A stretch of 64,000 nucleotides of DNA from Synergistaceae bacterium (GTDB taxonomy: Bacteria > Synergistota > Synergistia > Synergistales > Aminobacteriaceae). Within the stretch, counting starts at the first letter, position 1. Every line of letters begins with the position of its first letter. Shown in pieces: positions 18,755 through 26,874 of this stretch. The stretch is from positions 62,001 to 126,000 of the forward strand of contig JAFSJJ010000039.1 in NCBI GenBank assembly GCA_017439345.1, in the 5' to 3' direction. The notes under the pieces were generated by a model. The model did no database searches, was not told the origin of the DNA, and saw nothing but the letters and a program-made list of their open reading frames with translations. A program made the position numbers and the translations under genes.

Positions 18755-19909
18755 ATGCCCTATTTTAATTACTCAGGCTATGACCCTAAAGGCAAAAGCA
18801 CTAAAGGTACGGTAGAAGCAGCTTCGTCAATGCAAGCCGTTGACAAATTAACTGAACGCGGAATAGTTGTCGTTGATGTCAAATTAGCTGAAGACAAGAA
18901 GACAGGCAAAGTTAAGATTAAGATGCTTTCACTTGAGAATCACATATTCTTTTGCAGAAGTGTAGCATCGTATCTCAAATCAGGACTCCCGTTAGCTGAC
19001 TCGTTAAGAATCATGGCCAAACAGAATCGCGACAGAGTCATGAAGCCCGTTATGGAAAAAATTTTGGCTGAAGTCGAAGGAGGACGCAAATTTCACACTG
19101 CACTGGCTGAGTCAGGAGCTTTTCGAGAAAGTTTATGGCGAGTCGCTGAGTCCGGTGAACAGAGCGGTACGTTAATTTCTGTCTTGCTTGAAGCAGCTGA
19201 TGAGTTCAAGCTCGAGGATGACCTGAGACGCAAAATTAAAGGTGCTATGACGTATCCAATAGTTATGGCCGTTGTAGGAGTCGGAGTCGTCTCTTTCATG
19301 CTGACTTATGTTGTACCCAAGATTTCAGAGTTATTTGAGGACATGCACCAGACTTTGCCCCTGCCTACCAGAATATTAATCGGAATGTCAGATTTTCTTG
19401 CTAATTACGGTTTATGGCTTCTTGCTGCAATGGGAATTATTTATTTCTGGATGAAGTACACGGGACGCAAAATTACCATGCCGTTCATGAAGGGAATCAG
19501 GGGACAATTAAGCCTAGCCCTTGTCATGTCGCATTTGAGTACGCTTCTTAAATCAGGAATTCCGTTAGTTCAGGCTCTGAGAATGGCCTCCAGTATGGAT
19601 TTAGAAGAAAAGAGATGGCTTGATGCTGCTGAAATGGTCAAGGCAGGACATAGATTTGATAAAGCACTCGAGAAAATAGGAATGCCTGAAGATACCGTTG
19701 CAATAGTTCGAGTCGGAGAGATGGGCGGAGACTTGGCCGGAGCATTGACTAATGTGTCAGATCAGTGCAGGGAGATAGCTCAAAGCCGAATGGAAAAACT
19801 TTCGACCCTAATGGAGCCTATAATGGTCTTGACTCTGGGATTCTCTGTAGGATTTATAGTTCTGGCAATATTGACTCCTGTGTTCGATTTGGCAGGCATT
19901 GTAAAATAG
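18755..19909 (+). CDS. gspF: Type II secretion platform protein GspF
   Basis: Polytopic inner-membrane core of the secretion platform, 384 residues. Two repeated T2SSF helical domains are seen: SLENHIFFCRSVASYLKSGLPLADSL (first, about 58-83) and LALVMSHLSTLLKSGIPLVQALR (second, about 252-274). Transmembrane helices lie near 167-190, 215-233 and 355-378. AGGAAGTGA precedes the ATG. Its separation from gspE by a deacetylase gene is unusual, since E and F are normally adjacent. Confidence 0.93.
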   Translation: MPYFNYSGYDPKGKSTKGTVEAASSMQAVDKLTERGIVVVDVKLAEDKKTGKVKIKMLSLENHIFFCRSVASYLKSGLPLADSLRIMAKQNRDRVMKPVMEKILAEVEGGRKFHTALAESGAFRESLWRVAESGEQSGTLISVLLEAADEFKLEDDLRRKIKGAMTYPIVMAVVGVGVVSFMLTYVVPKISELFEDMHQTLPLPTRILIGMSDFLANYGLWLLAAMGIIYFWMKYTGRKITMPFMKGIRGQLSLALVMSHLSTLLKSGIPLVQALRMASSMDLEEKRWLDAAEMVKAGHRFDKALEKIGMPEDTVAIVRVGEMGGDLAGALTNVSDQCREIAQSRMEKLSTLMEPIMVLTLGFSVGFIVLAILTPVFDLAGIVK

Positions 19910-19952
19910 ATAATAAATATATAAAAAATTTTTCAGGAGGTAATTTATTAAC

Positions 19953-20393
19953 ATGAAAGATAACCGTAAAAAGATTTTAATGCGCAGGCGTTCAGGTTTC
20001 ACGTTAATTGAAATTATGGTCGTCGTTGTTATTCTGGGTTTACTCGCAGCCCTCGTAGTTCCAAGAATAGGCCCTCAAGTTGCAGAAGCCCAGAGGACAG
20101 CAGCAGCGACTCAGATTAAGAGTATTGAAGATGCATTAGAGATGTACAGAATGCACAACGGCTTTTACCCTTCGACACAGCAGGGACTTGAAGCACTCGT
20201 TACAGCCCCTACGACCTCACCTGTTCCAAAGCGTTATATGGACGGCGGATATATCAAGAAAGTTCCTGAAGACCCATGGGGCAATCCATATGTATATCGC
20301 AATACTAACGGCAGAATATTAATCATGAGCTACGGCCCGGACGGTGAAGAAGGCGGCGAAGGCGTAAACGAAGATATTACGAACGAAGATTAA
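19953..20393 (+). CDS. gspG: Type II secretion major pseudopilin GspG
   Basis: Major pseudopilin, 146 residues. Prepilin leader ends RRRSG; mature protein begins FTLIEIMVVVVILGLLAALVVP with Glu5. The C-terminal part carries the GspG signature: YPSTQQGLEALV, then VPEDPWGNPYVYR and an acidic calcium-binding loop around YGPDGEEGGEG. The strong AGGAGGTAATTT site and a 43-base gap from gspF fit higher translation of the main pilus subunit. Confidence 0.95.
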   Translation: MKDNRKKILMRRRSGFTLIEIMVVVVILGLLAALVVPRIGPQVAEAQRTAAATQIKSIEDALEMYRMHNGFYPSTQQGLEALVTAPTTSPVPKRYMDGGYIKKVPEDPWGNPYVYRNTNGRILIMSYGPDGEEGGEGVNEDITNED

Positions 20394-20396
20394 TAT

Positions 20397-20903
20397 ATGC
20401 GCAAAGTATCAGCTTTCACACTCGTTGAAATATTAATCGTCCTGTTCATAGTAGGAGTCCTTGCTTCTGCAGCTCTGCCGAGATTTTCGTTGTCGTTTGA
20501 GCCTCCTGTCATGACACTTCAGAGGGCATTTGAAGAAGCATCGAATCTCGCGCTCTCCGGTGTATCTGTGAGATTCAGAGTTATGCAGGTCTACGCAGGA
20601 AGGGGCAGAATTCAGGCTCAGGCGTTGTTAAAGCGTGAAGTTCCAAAGGGAAGCATACAGTCTTTCATGAACAGCCAGACTCCTGACGCAGGGATTCTTG
20701 AGTGGCGCAATGTCAGACTCAGAAATGCACCTCAGGGCGATAACTGGAAAATTGAACCTTCAGAGATTAGATTCTTTAATGACGGCTCATGTACTCCTGC
20801 AAAAATTTTCTGGGCAGAGCCTAATACTCCGGATTACAAAGCAGATAAATATGTATTAACAGTAACGGGCTATTGCGTAGAAATTAAAGATAATGCTAGA
20901 TAG
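20397..20903 (+). CDS. gspH: Type II secretion minor pseudopilin GspH-like
   Basis: 168-residue prepilin-type protein directly after gspG, the usual place of gspH. The leader ends VSA and the mature helix begins FTLVEILIVLFIVGVLASAALP with Glu5. Residue -1 is Ala instead of the usual Gly, which prepilin peptidases generally tolerate. It is the last gene of the operon, followed by a tRNA promoter. Confidence 0.78.
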   Translation: MRKVSAFTLVEILIVLFIVGVLASAALPRFSLSFEPPVMTLQRAFEEASNLALSGVSVRFRVMQVYAGRGRIQAQALLKREVPKGSIQSFMNSQTPDAGILEWRNVRLRNAPQGDNWKIEPSEIRFFNDGSCTPAKIFWAEPNTPDYKADKYVLTVTGYCVEIKDNAR

Positions 20904-20906
20904 CGC

Positions 20907-20934
20907 TTGACGTGTGAGAAAAATGCGATAAAAT
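20907..20934 (+). promoter_or_regulatory. Sigma-70 promoter of tRNA-Pro
   Basis: TTGACG at 20907-20912, a 16-base spacer and TAAAAT at 20929-20934, 16 bases before the mature tRNA start. Confidence 0.7.
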
Positions 20935-20950
20935 TATTGGCGTTGTATTT

Positions 20951-21029
20951 CGGGATGTAGCGCAGTCTGGCTTAGCGCATCTGCATGGGGTGCAGGGGGT
21001 CGGAGGTTCGAATCCTCTCATCCCGACCA
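20951..21029 (+). tRNA. tRNA-Pro (anticodon GGG)
   Basis: Full cloverleaf. The acceptor is CGGGATG paired with CATCCCG, and the D stem is GCGC/GCGC. The anticodon stem encloses ATGGGGT with GGG at 20987-20989. A T arm with GGTTCGAATCC follows, and CCA is encoded at 21027-21029. GGG reads proline codons CCC and CCU. Confidence 0.95.
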
Positions 21030-21056
21030 TTTAAAATTTTGAATATGAAGATAACT

Positions 21057-21090
21057 AAGGCTTTCATGATAAAACGTGAGAGCCTTTTTT
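21057..21090 (+). terminator. Intrinsic terminator of tRNA-Pro
   Basis: AAGGCTTTCATG pairs with CGTGAGAGCCTT (two G-T pairs) around ATAAAA, followed by a run of T. Confidence 0.85.
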
Positions 21091-21120
21091 AGTGCAGGTA
21101 AATAATAATAATCCACGCAG

Positions 21121-21296
21121 TCAGTGAACTACCCCCGCTTATAGAAGCGGGAGCTTCCTAATTCATTGAGGTCTGCGTCGCGATGTTCTGCCTTCCGTCT
21201 TACGTCCTCTCCAAAGGCGTTACTTCCCGTAGTCCCTACGGTAGGTTTATATTATATCAAGCAATTCATCCCTCACCTATAGAGGAGGGATAATTC
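21121..21296 (-). mobile_element. Deleted IS200/IS605-type element, about 175 bases
   Basis: Fills most of the 348-base gap between tRNA-Pro and the next gene. It is bounded by two hairpins: CCCGCTT/AAGCGGG (21134-21151) at the tnpB 3' end and ATCCCTC/GAGGGAT (21268-21291) at the other end. Between them lies the tnpB remnant. There are no terminal inverted repeats or target duplications, as expected for this transposon class. Exact ends are uncertain. Confidence 0.6.
21129..21251 (-). pseudogene. TnpB (IS200/IS605 RNA-guided nuclease) C-terminal remnant
   Basis: On the minus strand a 40-codon open stretch ends at TAG (21129-21131). It contains SNAFGEDVRR, the characteristic end of TnpB/OrfB proteins, where AFG(D/E)DVRR follows the zinc finger. 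An in-frame TAA at 21252-21254 closes it upstream, and the RuvC and zinc-finger parts of the gene are gone. Two hairpins flank the remnant, as at the ends of IS200/IS605-type elements. It cannot make a functional nuclease. The region downstream of a tnpB stop normally encodes the 3' part of the guide (omega) RNA. Confidence 0.75.
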
Positions 21297-21377
21297 TTGC
21301 GATGTTATGTTAAAGACCACGAGGATTAGATTCCCAGAAAAGTTATGTTATCAAGTTATCAAGTTATCAAGTTCAAG

Positions 21378-24300
21378 CTATAGTGATTTACGTCTGAGAA
21401 TTAACGCCGATAACATAATCACAAGTCCAAGTAAAGACACTCCGGAATTACAACCGCTGCTGCTGCTAGATGAACCCAGAATATCTCCTGACTCTTCTGA
21501 TGATCCTTCTCCTGGAGCGTCAATAATTTCTTCGTCTCCAGTCATATCGCCGTAATCCCGTTCTTCAGATTTTACGCTGTTTGTGTAAGGCGAAACGTCA
21601 TATAGTATAAATCCTATTCCTTCCTTAACGTCAACATTACCGGCCCTGACAGCAAATGTGAATTTTACTTTTGCATTCGGGAATAATGACACTTCATGCC
21701 TCAAAAATGCATTCCTGAAATCGTCTGCACTAAGAGTAGAATCTTCACGCTCTATAATGGGCATAACATTGAAACCGTACAGTACTGCTTTTGTGAATGT
21801 CTGTGAGGTCAAGTTCTCGATCTCGCACTCAATCGTTACTGTGTTATCGGGACTCACTGTGTCAGGGCTGCACAATTCCTCCATGACAGCAGGAAGGTAT
21901 TGGCTGCCGTTGAATGTTATGTTAGTGTCCAGAAGTATTGGCTGCATTTCAAAATTATAATCTTCGTCTGAATCACTTGTTCTCACTCTTGAATTTGAAC
22001 TTGAATTCGAATTTGAAACTGAACTGTAAAGAACACTGCCGGCAGTTGAACTATTCACAATATTATCCGAGTCAACATGAAACACTGAGAACGCGAAAAA
22101 TCCTTCGTTATTTCCGCCCCAGTCCGCAACTGTTTTAGTATTTAACATTCGGGATTCATGAACTTCTTTTATAGTGTTATTAGGGTCAACATCAATGTAG
22201 AAGTAATAATTTCCGTCCGCAATTTCATTTGGAATCTTCCAGTCAAATTTTACGACTCCGTGATTGTTAGTCTTTACGTTCGACCATGCACCAAGATTAA
22301 TAGTTTTCTCTTGAATCAGAGTTCTTGATTTATCCTGCTTCACTTCAGGATTATACTTGCTTGAATATGAAAGTCTCACAAGGACATTATCAGCACGCTT
22401 AAAACTTGCATTGTATAACGGCACTTCAATCTGATACGTTCCATTCGCTACAAGTACGCTGTCTGTGTATGCTCCCAGATCCTTGCAGTAAAATCTGATC
22501 CCCCTCGCTAACATCGCAAAATCATGATGTTTCTGAGCAGCAAATGATGATCCCTCTACCTTCCATTTATTGGGCAGAAACAGTGCAGGATCCGGTAGAA
22601 GTTTATATAAACTGTCCGTTTTATTGAAAAGATACCAAGGACTTGTGTCAAAATTCACGGCTGCAGCAACTCTCATAGTTCCTTCTTTGGCAACGTAGGG
22701 CATGAGATCAACAGTATATTTCACTGAAGTATCAGGAAGAGTCGACCGCCCGGAATATACAGCTGTTATCTGTTCATCAGTAGCATAGCTCTTTGAGAAA
22801 GACTTAGAATGTTCTGTTTTATCAGGAGTATTCTGAACATTGCCCGATGATCCCCCGAAAAGACTCTTAATGTCGCCCCATGCGCTTTCAAAGAAATTTA
22901 GGGTCTTTGTCGCTTCACTGGGAGTCGTATCTTCTTTTGACTGATCTGTAACAGTTTCTGCTTTAGTGAAATCAAGATCTACTTTAGTCTTGTTTAATAC
23001 CGGCACAGCATACTGTTTGATTGAGTCCATTAACTTCCCATTCTCATTATAACCTTCAACATCTGATATTTGTGCAGGATACGAGAATAAATTTCCCTCT
23101 TCATGTCTTGGCTGATATGTGTTAGTGTTGTTACTCTCCTTCAGCTCGTCCATCATCGAGAACGAAATATAATACTCATTCCCTTTATTTGAATCTGAGG
23201 CAGGCACGGGATTTTCGTTAATACTTCCCGGAATTTTACCGAGCCATTCCGGCAGATAGTTCGCAAGAACTTTATAACGCCATGTGTATGTCTTTGCGTC
23301 TAGAAGGATAACGGCATCTTTATTAGACGCTGAAATCTCAGTACCTAATGTATATGTCGCAGCGGATTCATTCATCTTCGTTGTTATTGTCTCTGTCGTT
23401 GTATTGAAGAAGTCATAGAATTTTGCCATAATGCTTCCCATCTGTCCGGCTTTTGTATCTCCTCCGAAATCAGCAAGTAAGTGGCTGCTCATTCTCTTGA
23501 ACTGTAGATAATCATCCGCAACTTTCCAGATTCCTGAACCGTCATTCGGGATAATAGTATCTTCAGTCCCTGTAGAAGTGAAATTAAGAATGCTGCTCGA
23601 TGATTTTTTCTCGGATCTTTTGTAGGTCATGGCCATTTCTCCGCCGACTCCGTCATCATGAAAACCGCTGTAAGTAAAGTTAGTCGGTGTATCAGTAAGT
23701 TCTGTAGCCTCTTCATTCAGGTTGTCAACGTGATAGGGTATCGCAGGGATAATTGCAGCATAACTTGAATCGTGAGTGTCGCATAACTGTTCGCAGTCCT
23801 CAAGTTCGATCCCCTCGCCTAAGAAGTCGGCCGCAGCAAGTCCGCCCCTGAAGATTCCTGCTGAGTTGTATTTGCCGGACATTGATGAGTCAAGAGTGCT
23901 GCTTTCGTAAATCTTCTTGATGTTCATTTTCAAGTATGAGTAGTAATTATTTTCTTTTCTAACTACATAATTGCCGCTGGAATCTACGGGTGCAGGAATA
24001 ATATAGATTTTCTTTGACGTATCTGTGAAGCTGAGAACAATATCATCAACAGGTTTGCTTTTTCCAAATTTCCCTGTAAACGGCCCGGCAGCAATCGAGA
24101 ATGCTTCGTTGGCAAAATATTTAATCTCATTGAGCTTCCCGAATGTTACATCAGTGTTTTCATCGTCAAAAACATTGCCATTAGCATTATCATGTCTAAG
24201 CCCTTTAACTCTGTTTACAAGTATTATAGGTACGATTTGAGCGTCAGAAGCATAACTCCTCCTGCCAAGCCCTACGAAGACCATTTCGTCCATACCGTCT

Positions 24301-25514
24301 CCGTCCAAATCTGCCGCAACTCCCTGACATCCGATAAATCCCGTTGAACAATCCAAGCCATTAGCATCAAATTTATCAAAGGTTTTTGTTCCGCTGTTCC
24401 ATTTGTAGATTTTATAATAAACAATGCCTCTGCCAAAACGTTCACGAATATCACCACCATTTATGTAAAGTATTGCAAGCTCCAGTGAACCGTCTCCGTC
24501 AAAGTCTCCGGTGAAAACATTACCGCTTGCACAGTCATATGTTGTATCACCGTATCCTTCGCGATAGTTATAAACTTCTTTCTGATAACGTTTGACTAAT
24601 GAAGCCTCATTTTTATCTGCGTTATAATCTAGTGTGAAAACGTGAAGGCTCAACGTGTATTTACCCCATACAGCAAGGGCAATATCATTCTTGCAGCCGT
24701 CACTGTCAAAATCACCGGTTGTTATTGAAGCATGTTTCAATCCGCCGTCCTGAACTGTATAGCCTGTTTTACTCGTCTCAAAATCAAGATCAAGTTCTCC
24801 GTCCTGAACGTATTTGAAGAATGAGAAAGTCAAGTCTAAAGTACTGCCGGTTTTAACGCTTCCTTGACCTATTGCATGAGCCTCGACAAAGATTTCACCG
24901 TTGTAATTTGGCAGAGTCAAAGCTCCGCTGCCGTAGAAATTCACTCGGTTACTTCCGTTCGCAGGAGTAGTTGCAACTGTCTTTGAAGTTATCTGAAGCT
25001 GATTGTTTGACACTGAACGGGGCAGCATCTGGACAGGTGATTGACCCTTCTGTTTCTTATCTGAGTCGTTAGTTCCGTTTCCGCCGTTGTACTTCACAGC
25101 ATATCCGGACGCTGAAGCCTGATTAGAGATTGCCGGCTGAACTTTTTTCAAGTCCCAGTCATTCTGAATAAACATTGAGCCTGTGTTGTCAACTGGAGCA
25201 AACTTGAATTCTTTTAAGATTGAACCGTCAACGTTGAACTGGAAAATTCTGGCCTGCATATAGCTGCCGTCAGAATATCTCGTGTTTGAGCTTCCCTTGT
25301 TGAAGTATGGTGCGCGCTCAAGAAACATGAGGGATTTCTTGCCGATCTGGATATTCGATTTTCCCGTTGTAACTTTGATAATGTTCGGGACTTTGTCAAT
25401 CGTAGTGCTGCCGAACTTAATTTTTGCCTCAGCCGGTAATTCCCCCCCCCCAAGTACGTATAAAAGCGTAATCACAGAGCAAAACTTAGCGAAAAATTTT
25501 GTTTGTCTGAACAT
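21378..25514 (-). CDS. Giant secreted FG-GAP repeat protein with Synergist-CTERM-like sorting tail
   Basis: 1378 residues with a Sec signal peptide (about residues 1-30, ending LPAEA). Calcium-binding FG-GAP/VCBS-type motifs occur at about 266 (DFDSDGCKND), 336 (DFDGDGSLE) and 401 (DLDGDGMDE), suggesting a beta-propeller. A region near 1090-1190 resembles CARDB/Ig-like adhesion modules. The tail has an acidic/Ser linker (SSSSSS), then GCNSG at 1354-1358, a hydrophobic helix and RRKSL, matching the Synergist-CTERM class. The Cys next to the helix suggests proteolysis and anchoring at the cell surface. A G10 homopolymer lies in codons 22-25. Probable T2SS cargo (inference from class and proximity). 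No enzymatic motif was seen. Confidence 0.8.
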   Translation of the reverse strand: MFRQTKFFAKFCSVITLLYVLGGGELPAEAKIKFGSTTIDKVPNIIKVTTGKSNIQIGKKSLMFLERAPYFNKGSSNTRYSDGSYMQARIFQFNVDGSILKEFKFAPVDNTGSMFIQNDWDLKKVQPAISNQASASGYAVKYNGGNGTNDSDKKQKGQSPVQMLPRSVSNNQLQITSKTVATTPANGSNRVNFYGSGALTLPNYNGEIFVEAHAIGQGSVKTGSTLDLTFSFFKYVQDGELDLDFETSKTGYTVQDGGLKHASITTGDFDSDGCKNDIALAVWGKYTLSLHVFTLDYNADKNEASLVKRYQKEVYNYREGYGDTTYDCASGNVFTGDFDGDGSLELAILYINGGDIRERFGRGIVYYKIYKWNSGTKTFDKFDANGLDCSTGFIGCQGVAADLDGDGMDEMVFVGLGRRSYASDAQIVPIILVNRVKGLRHDNANGNVFDDENTDVTFGKLNEIKYFANEAFSIAAGPFTGKFGKSKPVDDIVLSFTDTSKKIYIIPAPVDSSGNYVVRKENNYYSYLKMNIKKIYESSTLDSSMSGKYNSAGIFRGGLAAADFLGEGIELEDCEQLCDTHDSSYAAIIPAIPYHVDNLNEEATELTDTPTNFTYSGFHDDGVGGEMAMTYKRSEKKSSSSILNFTSTGTEDTIIPNDGSGIWKVADDYLQFKRMSSHLLADFGGDTKAGQMGSIMAKFYDFFNTTTETITTKMNESAATYTLGTEISASNKDAVILLDAKTYTWRYKVLANYLPEWLGKIPGSINENPVPASDSNKGNEYYISFSMMDELKESNNTNTYQPRHEEGNLFSYPAQISDVEGYNENGKLMDSIKQYAVPVLNKTKVDLDFTKAETVTDQSKEDTTPSEATKTLNFFESAWGDIKSLFGGSSGNVQNTPDKTEHSKSFSKSYATDEQITAVYSGRSTLPDTSVKYTVDLMPYVAKEGTMRVAAAVNFDTSPWYLFNKTDSLYKLLPDPALFLPNKWKVEGSSFAAQKHHDFAMLARGIRFYCKDLGAYTDSVLVANGTYQIEVPLYNASFKRADNVLVRLSYSSKYNPEVKQDKSRTLIQEKTINLGAWSNVKTNNHGVVKFDWKIPNEIADGNYYFYIDVDPNNTIKEVHESRMLNTKTVADWGGNNEGFFAFSVFHVDSDNIVNSSTAGSVLYSSVSNSNSSSNSRVRTSDSDEDYNFEMQPILLDTNITFNGSQYLPAVMEELCSPDTVSPDNTVTIECEIENLTSQTFTKAVLYGFNVMPIIEREDSTLSADDFRNAFLRHEVSLFPNAKVKFTFAVRAGNVDVKEGIGFILYDVSPYTNSVKSEERDYGDMTGDEEIIDAPGEGSSEESGDILGSSSSSSGCNSGVSLLGLVIMLSALILRRKSL
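25442..25451 (-). repeat. G10 homopolymer in signal-peptide codons
   Basis: Ten consecutive C on the plus strand (G10 in the coding sense) encode Gly-Gly-Gly plus the first base of Glu, within the signal peptide of the giant surface protein. Gain or loss of one base would frameshift the protein near residue 25. It is the longest homopolymeric G/C run noticed in the window. Confidence 0.9.
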
Positions 25515-25588
25515 GGAGTTACTTCCTTTCGTAAAAATTTAGTGAATTATAGCATGACAAATTAATATGCTGAAATAGTCCGTTATTG

Positions 25589-25597
25589 TGTTATAAT
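25589..25597 (+). promoter_or_regulatory. Extended -10 promoter for the rpsF operon
   Basis: TG-T-TATAAT (TG at 25589-25590, TATAAT at 25592-25597), about 90 bases upstream of rpsF. No good -35 is visible, as is common with extended -10 promoters. The long leader could hold autoregulatory structure. Confidence 0.5.
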
Positions 25598-25686
25598 TCT
25601 CTCGCCCTGCCTCTTGCAACAGAGTAACACGCGCACGAATAATAAAGCAGGAGGCCGAATAAGTCCATAGGGAGGAGGTGTAGAGA

Positions 25687-25968
25687 GTGCGTAAATATGA
25701 AATGCTTGTAATTCTTGACGCTTCAACCGAGAACCAGAGCGATGAAATCTTGAAGATCGAAGAACTCATAAAGACTCTCGGCGGCAGTCTCACAAAAACT
25801 AATGCATGGGGAAAACGTGTATTAGCTTACCCGATCCGCAAGAAAACTGAAGGTTATTATGTATTATTCAACTTTGAGCTTGAGCCTGCACAGACATTTG
25901 AACTCAGACGTGTACTTGGCCTGCGTCAGAATGTCTATCGCCAGTTAGTGCTTGTCCTTGATGACTAA
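25687..25968 (+). CDS. rpsF: 30S ribosomal protein S6
   Basis: 93 residues beginning GTG with a GGGAGGAGGTG site upstream. The N-terminus MRKYEMLVILDAS and the internal AWGKRVLAYPIRKKTEGYYVLFNFE are the S6 fold. It binds S18 and 16S rRNA in the platform of the small subunit. First gene of the classical rpsF-ssb-rpsR operon. Confidence 0.97.
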   Translation: MRKYEMLVILDASTENQSDEILKIEELIKTLGGSLTKTNAWGKRVLAYPIRKKTEGYYVLFNFELEPAQTFELRRVLGLRQNVYRQLVLVLDD

Positions 25969-26005
25969 TTTTTAATATTAAGATTAATTAAGGAGGACTT
26001 TTGCG

Positions 26006-26500
26006 ATGAGAGGATTAAATAAAGTTATAGTTGCCGGCAACTTGGCCAGAGATCCTGAAGTAAGATACACTGTCAACAAGAAAGCCTATGCAAGTTTTAC
26101 TGTAGCAGCTAATCGAAGTTACAGAGATGCAAACGGCGAATTTAAAGAAGGTACTGATTATGTTCCTGTTGTTGTATGGGGAGCTCAGGCAGAAAGTTGC
26201 GGTAAATTCTTAAAAAAGGGCAGCCCTGTTCTTGTTGAAGGACGCTTTACTACAAGAAGTTACGAAGCAAGAGACGGTTCCGGCAAAAGGTATATTTCAG
26301 AAGTCAATGTTGATAATGTAGTATTTCTTAGTACTGGCCAGCGGGGCGGAGGTAGACCTGAAACAGGCTTCCCTGGTCCAAGCATGGGACTTGACTATAT
26401 GCCCACTGATGACGACTTCGGCAGCCCAATCGGAGAGAACGGCTTTAATCTTGAGAGTCCGGACTCAGGACAGGACTCGAGTTCAGATATACCGTTTTAA
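26006..26500 (+). CDS. ssb: Single-stranded DNA-binding protein
   Basis: 164 residues with an N-terminal OB fold (residues 1-110; begins MRGLNKVIVAGNLARDPEVRYT). A Gly/acidic disordered linker follows, ending in the partner-binding tip SSDIPF. The preceding AAGGAGG site and the rpsF/rpsR neighbours make the assignment certain. Confidence 0.97.
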   Translation: MRGLNKVIVAGNLARDPEVRYTVNKKAYASFTVAANRSYRDANGEFKEGTDYVPVVVWGAQAESCGKFLKKGSPVLVEGRFTTRSYEARDGSGKRYISEVNVDNVVFLSTGQRGGGRPETGFPGPSMGLDYMPTDDDFGSPIGENGFNLESPDSGQDSSSDIPF

Positions 26501-26545
26501 TGAATGAATAATAATTAATACTCGAGAGGAGAATTTATTTATAAC

Positions 26546-26854
26546 ATGAACGAACGCGAAAATAATACATCACGTGAAGGCAGACCAGCTGCTCCGGCCA
26601 CACGAACAGCAGCACCTGCAGGAACGATGAGAAGAGGAGCTTCAAGACGCAGACCGAAATTTTGCTATTACTGTGTCGAGAAGGCAGAACATGTAGATTA
26701 CAAAGACGTTGACAAGCTGAAAAAGTATATCAGTGAACGCGGAAAGATTATCCCTAGACGCGTAACAGGAAACTGCGCCAAGCACCAGAGATTATTGACA
26801 GAAGCTATCAAGCGCGCTAGATATATGGCTCTGCTGCCCTATTCACTTGACTAA
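26546..26854 (+). CDS. rpsR: 30S ribosomal protein S18
   Basis: 102 residues. The core [25 protein letters not shown] through [28 protein letters not shown] is the S18 signature, with zinc-type Cys. A 35-residue Ala/Thr/Arg-rich N-terminal extension is longer than in E. coli S18. GAGAGGAGAA precedes the ATG. Confidence 0.97.
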   Translation: MNERENNTSREGRPAAPATRTAAPAGTMRRGASRRRPKFCYYCVEKAEHVDYKDVDKLKKYISERGKIIPRRVTGNCAKHQRLLTEAIKRARYMALLPYSLD

Positions 26855-26874
26855 TTAATAAACACACTGCGGCC

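Noticed and set aside
21938-22138. Plus-strand ORFs within 21307-25542
   Set aside because: All lie antisense to the single 1378-codon frame with signal peptide, FG-GAP motifs and sorting tail.
25600-25686. S6:S18 autoregulatory leader motif upstream of rpsF
   Set aside because: A CCGAATAAG element is present in the leader, but I could not build the expected bulged hairpin with confidence.
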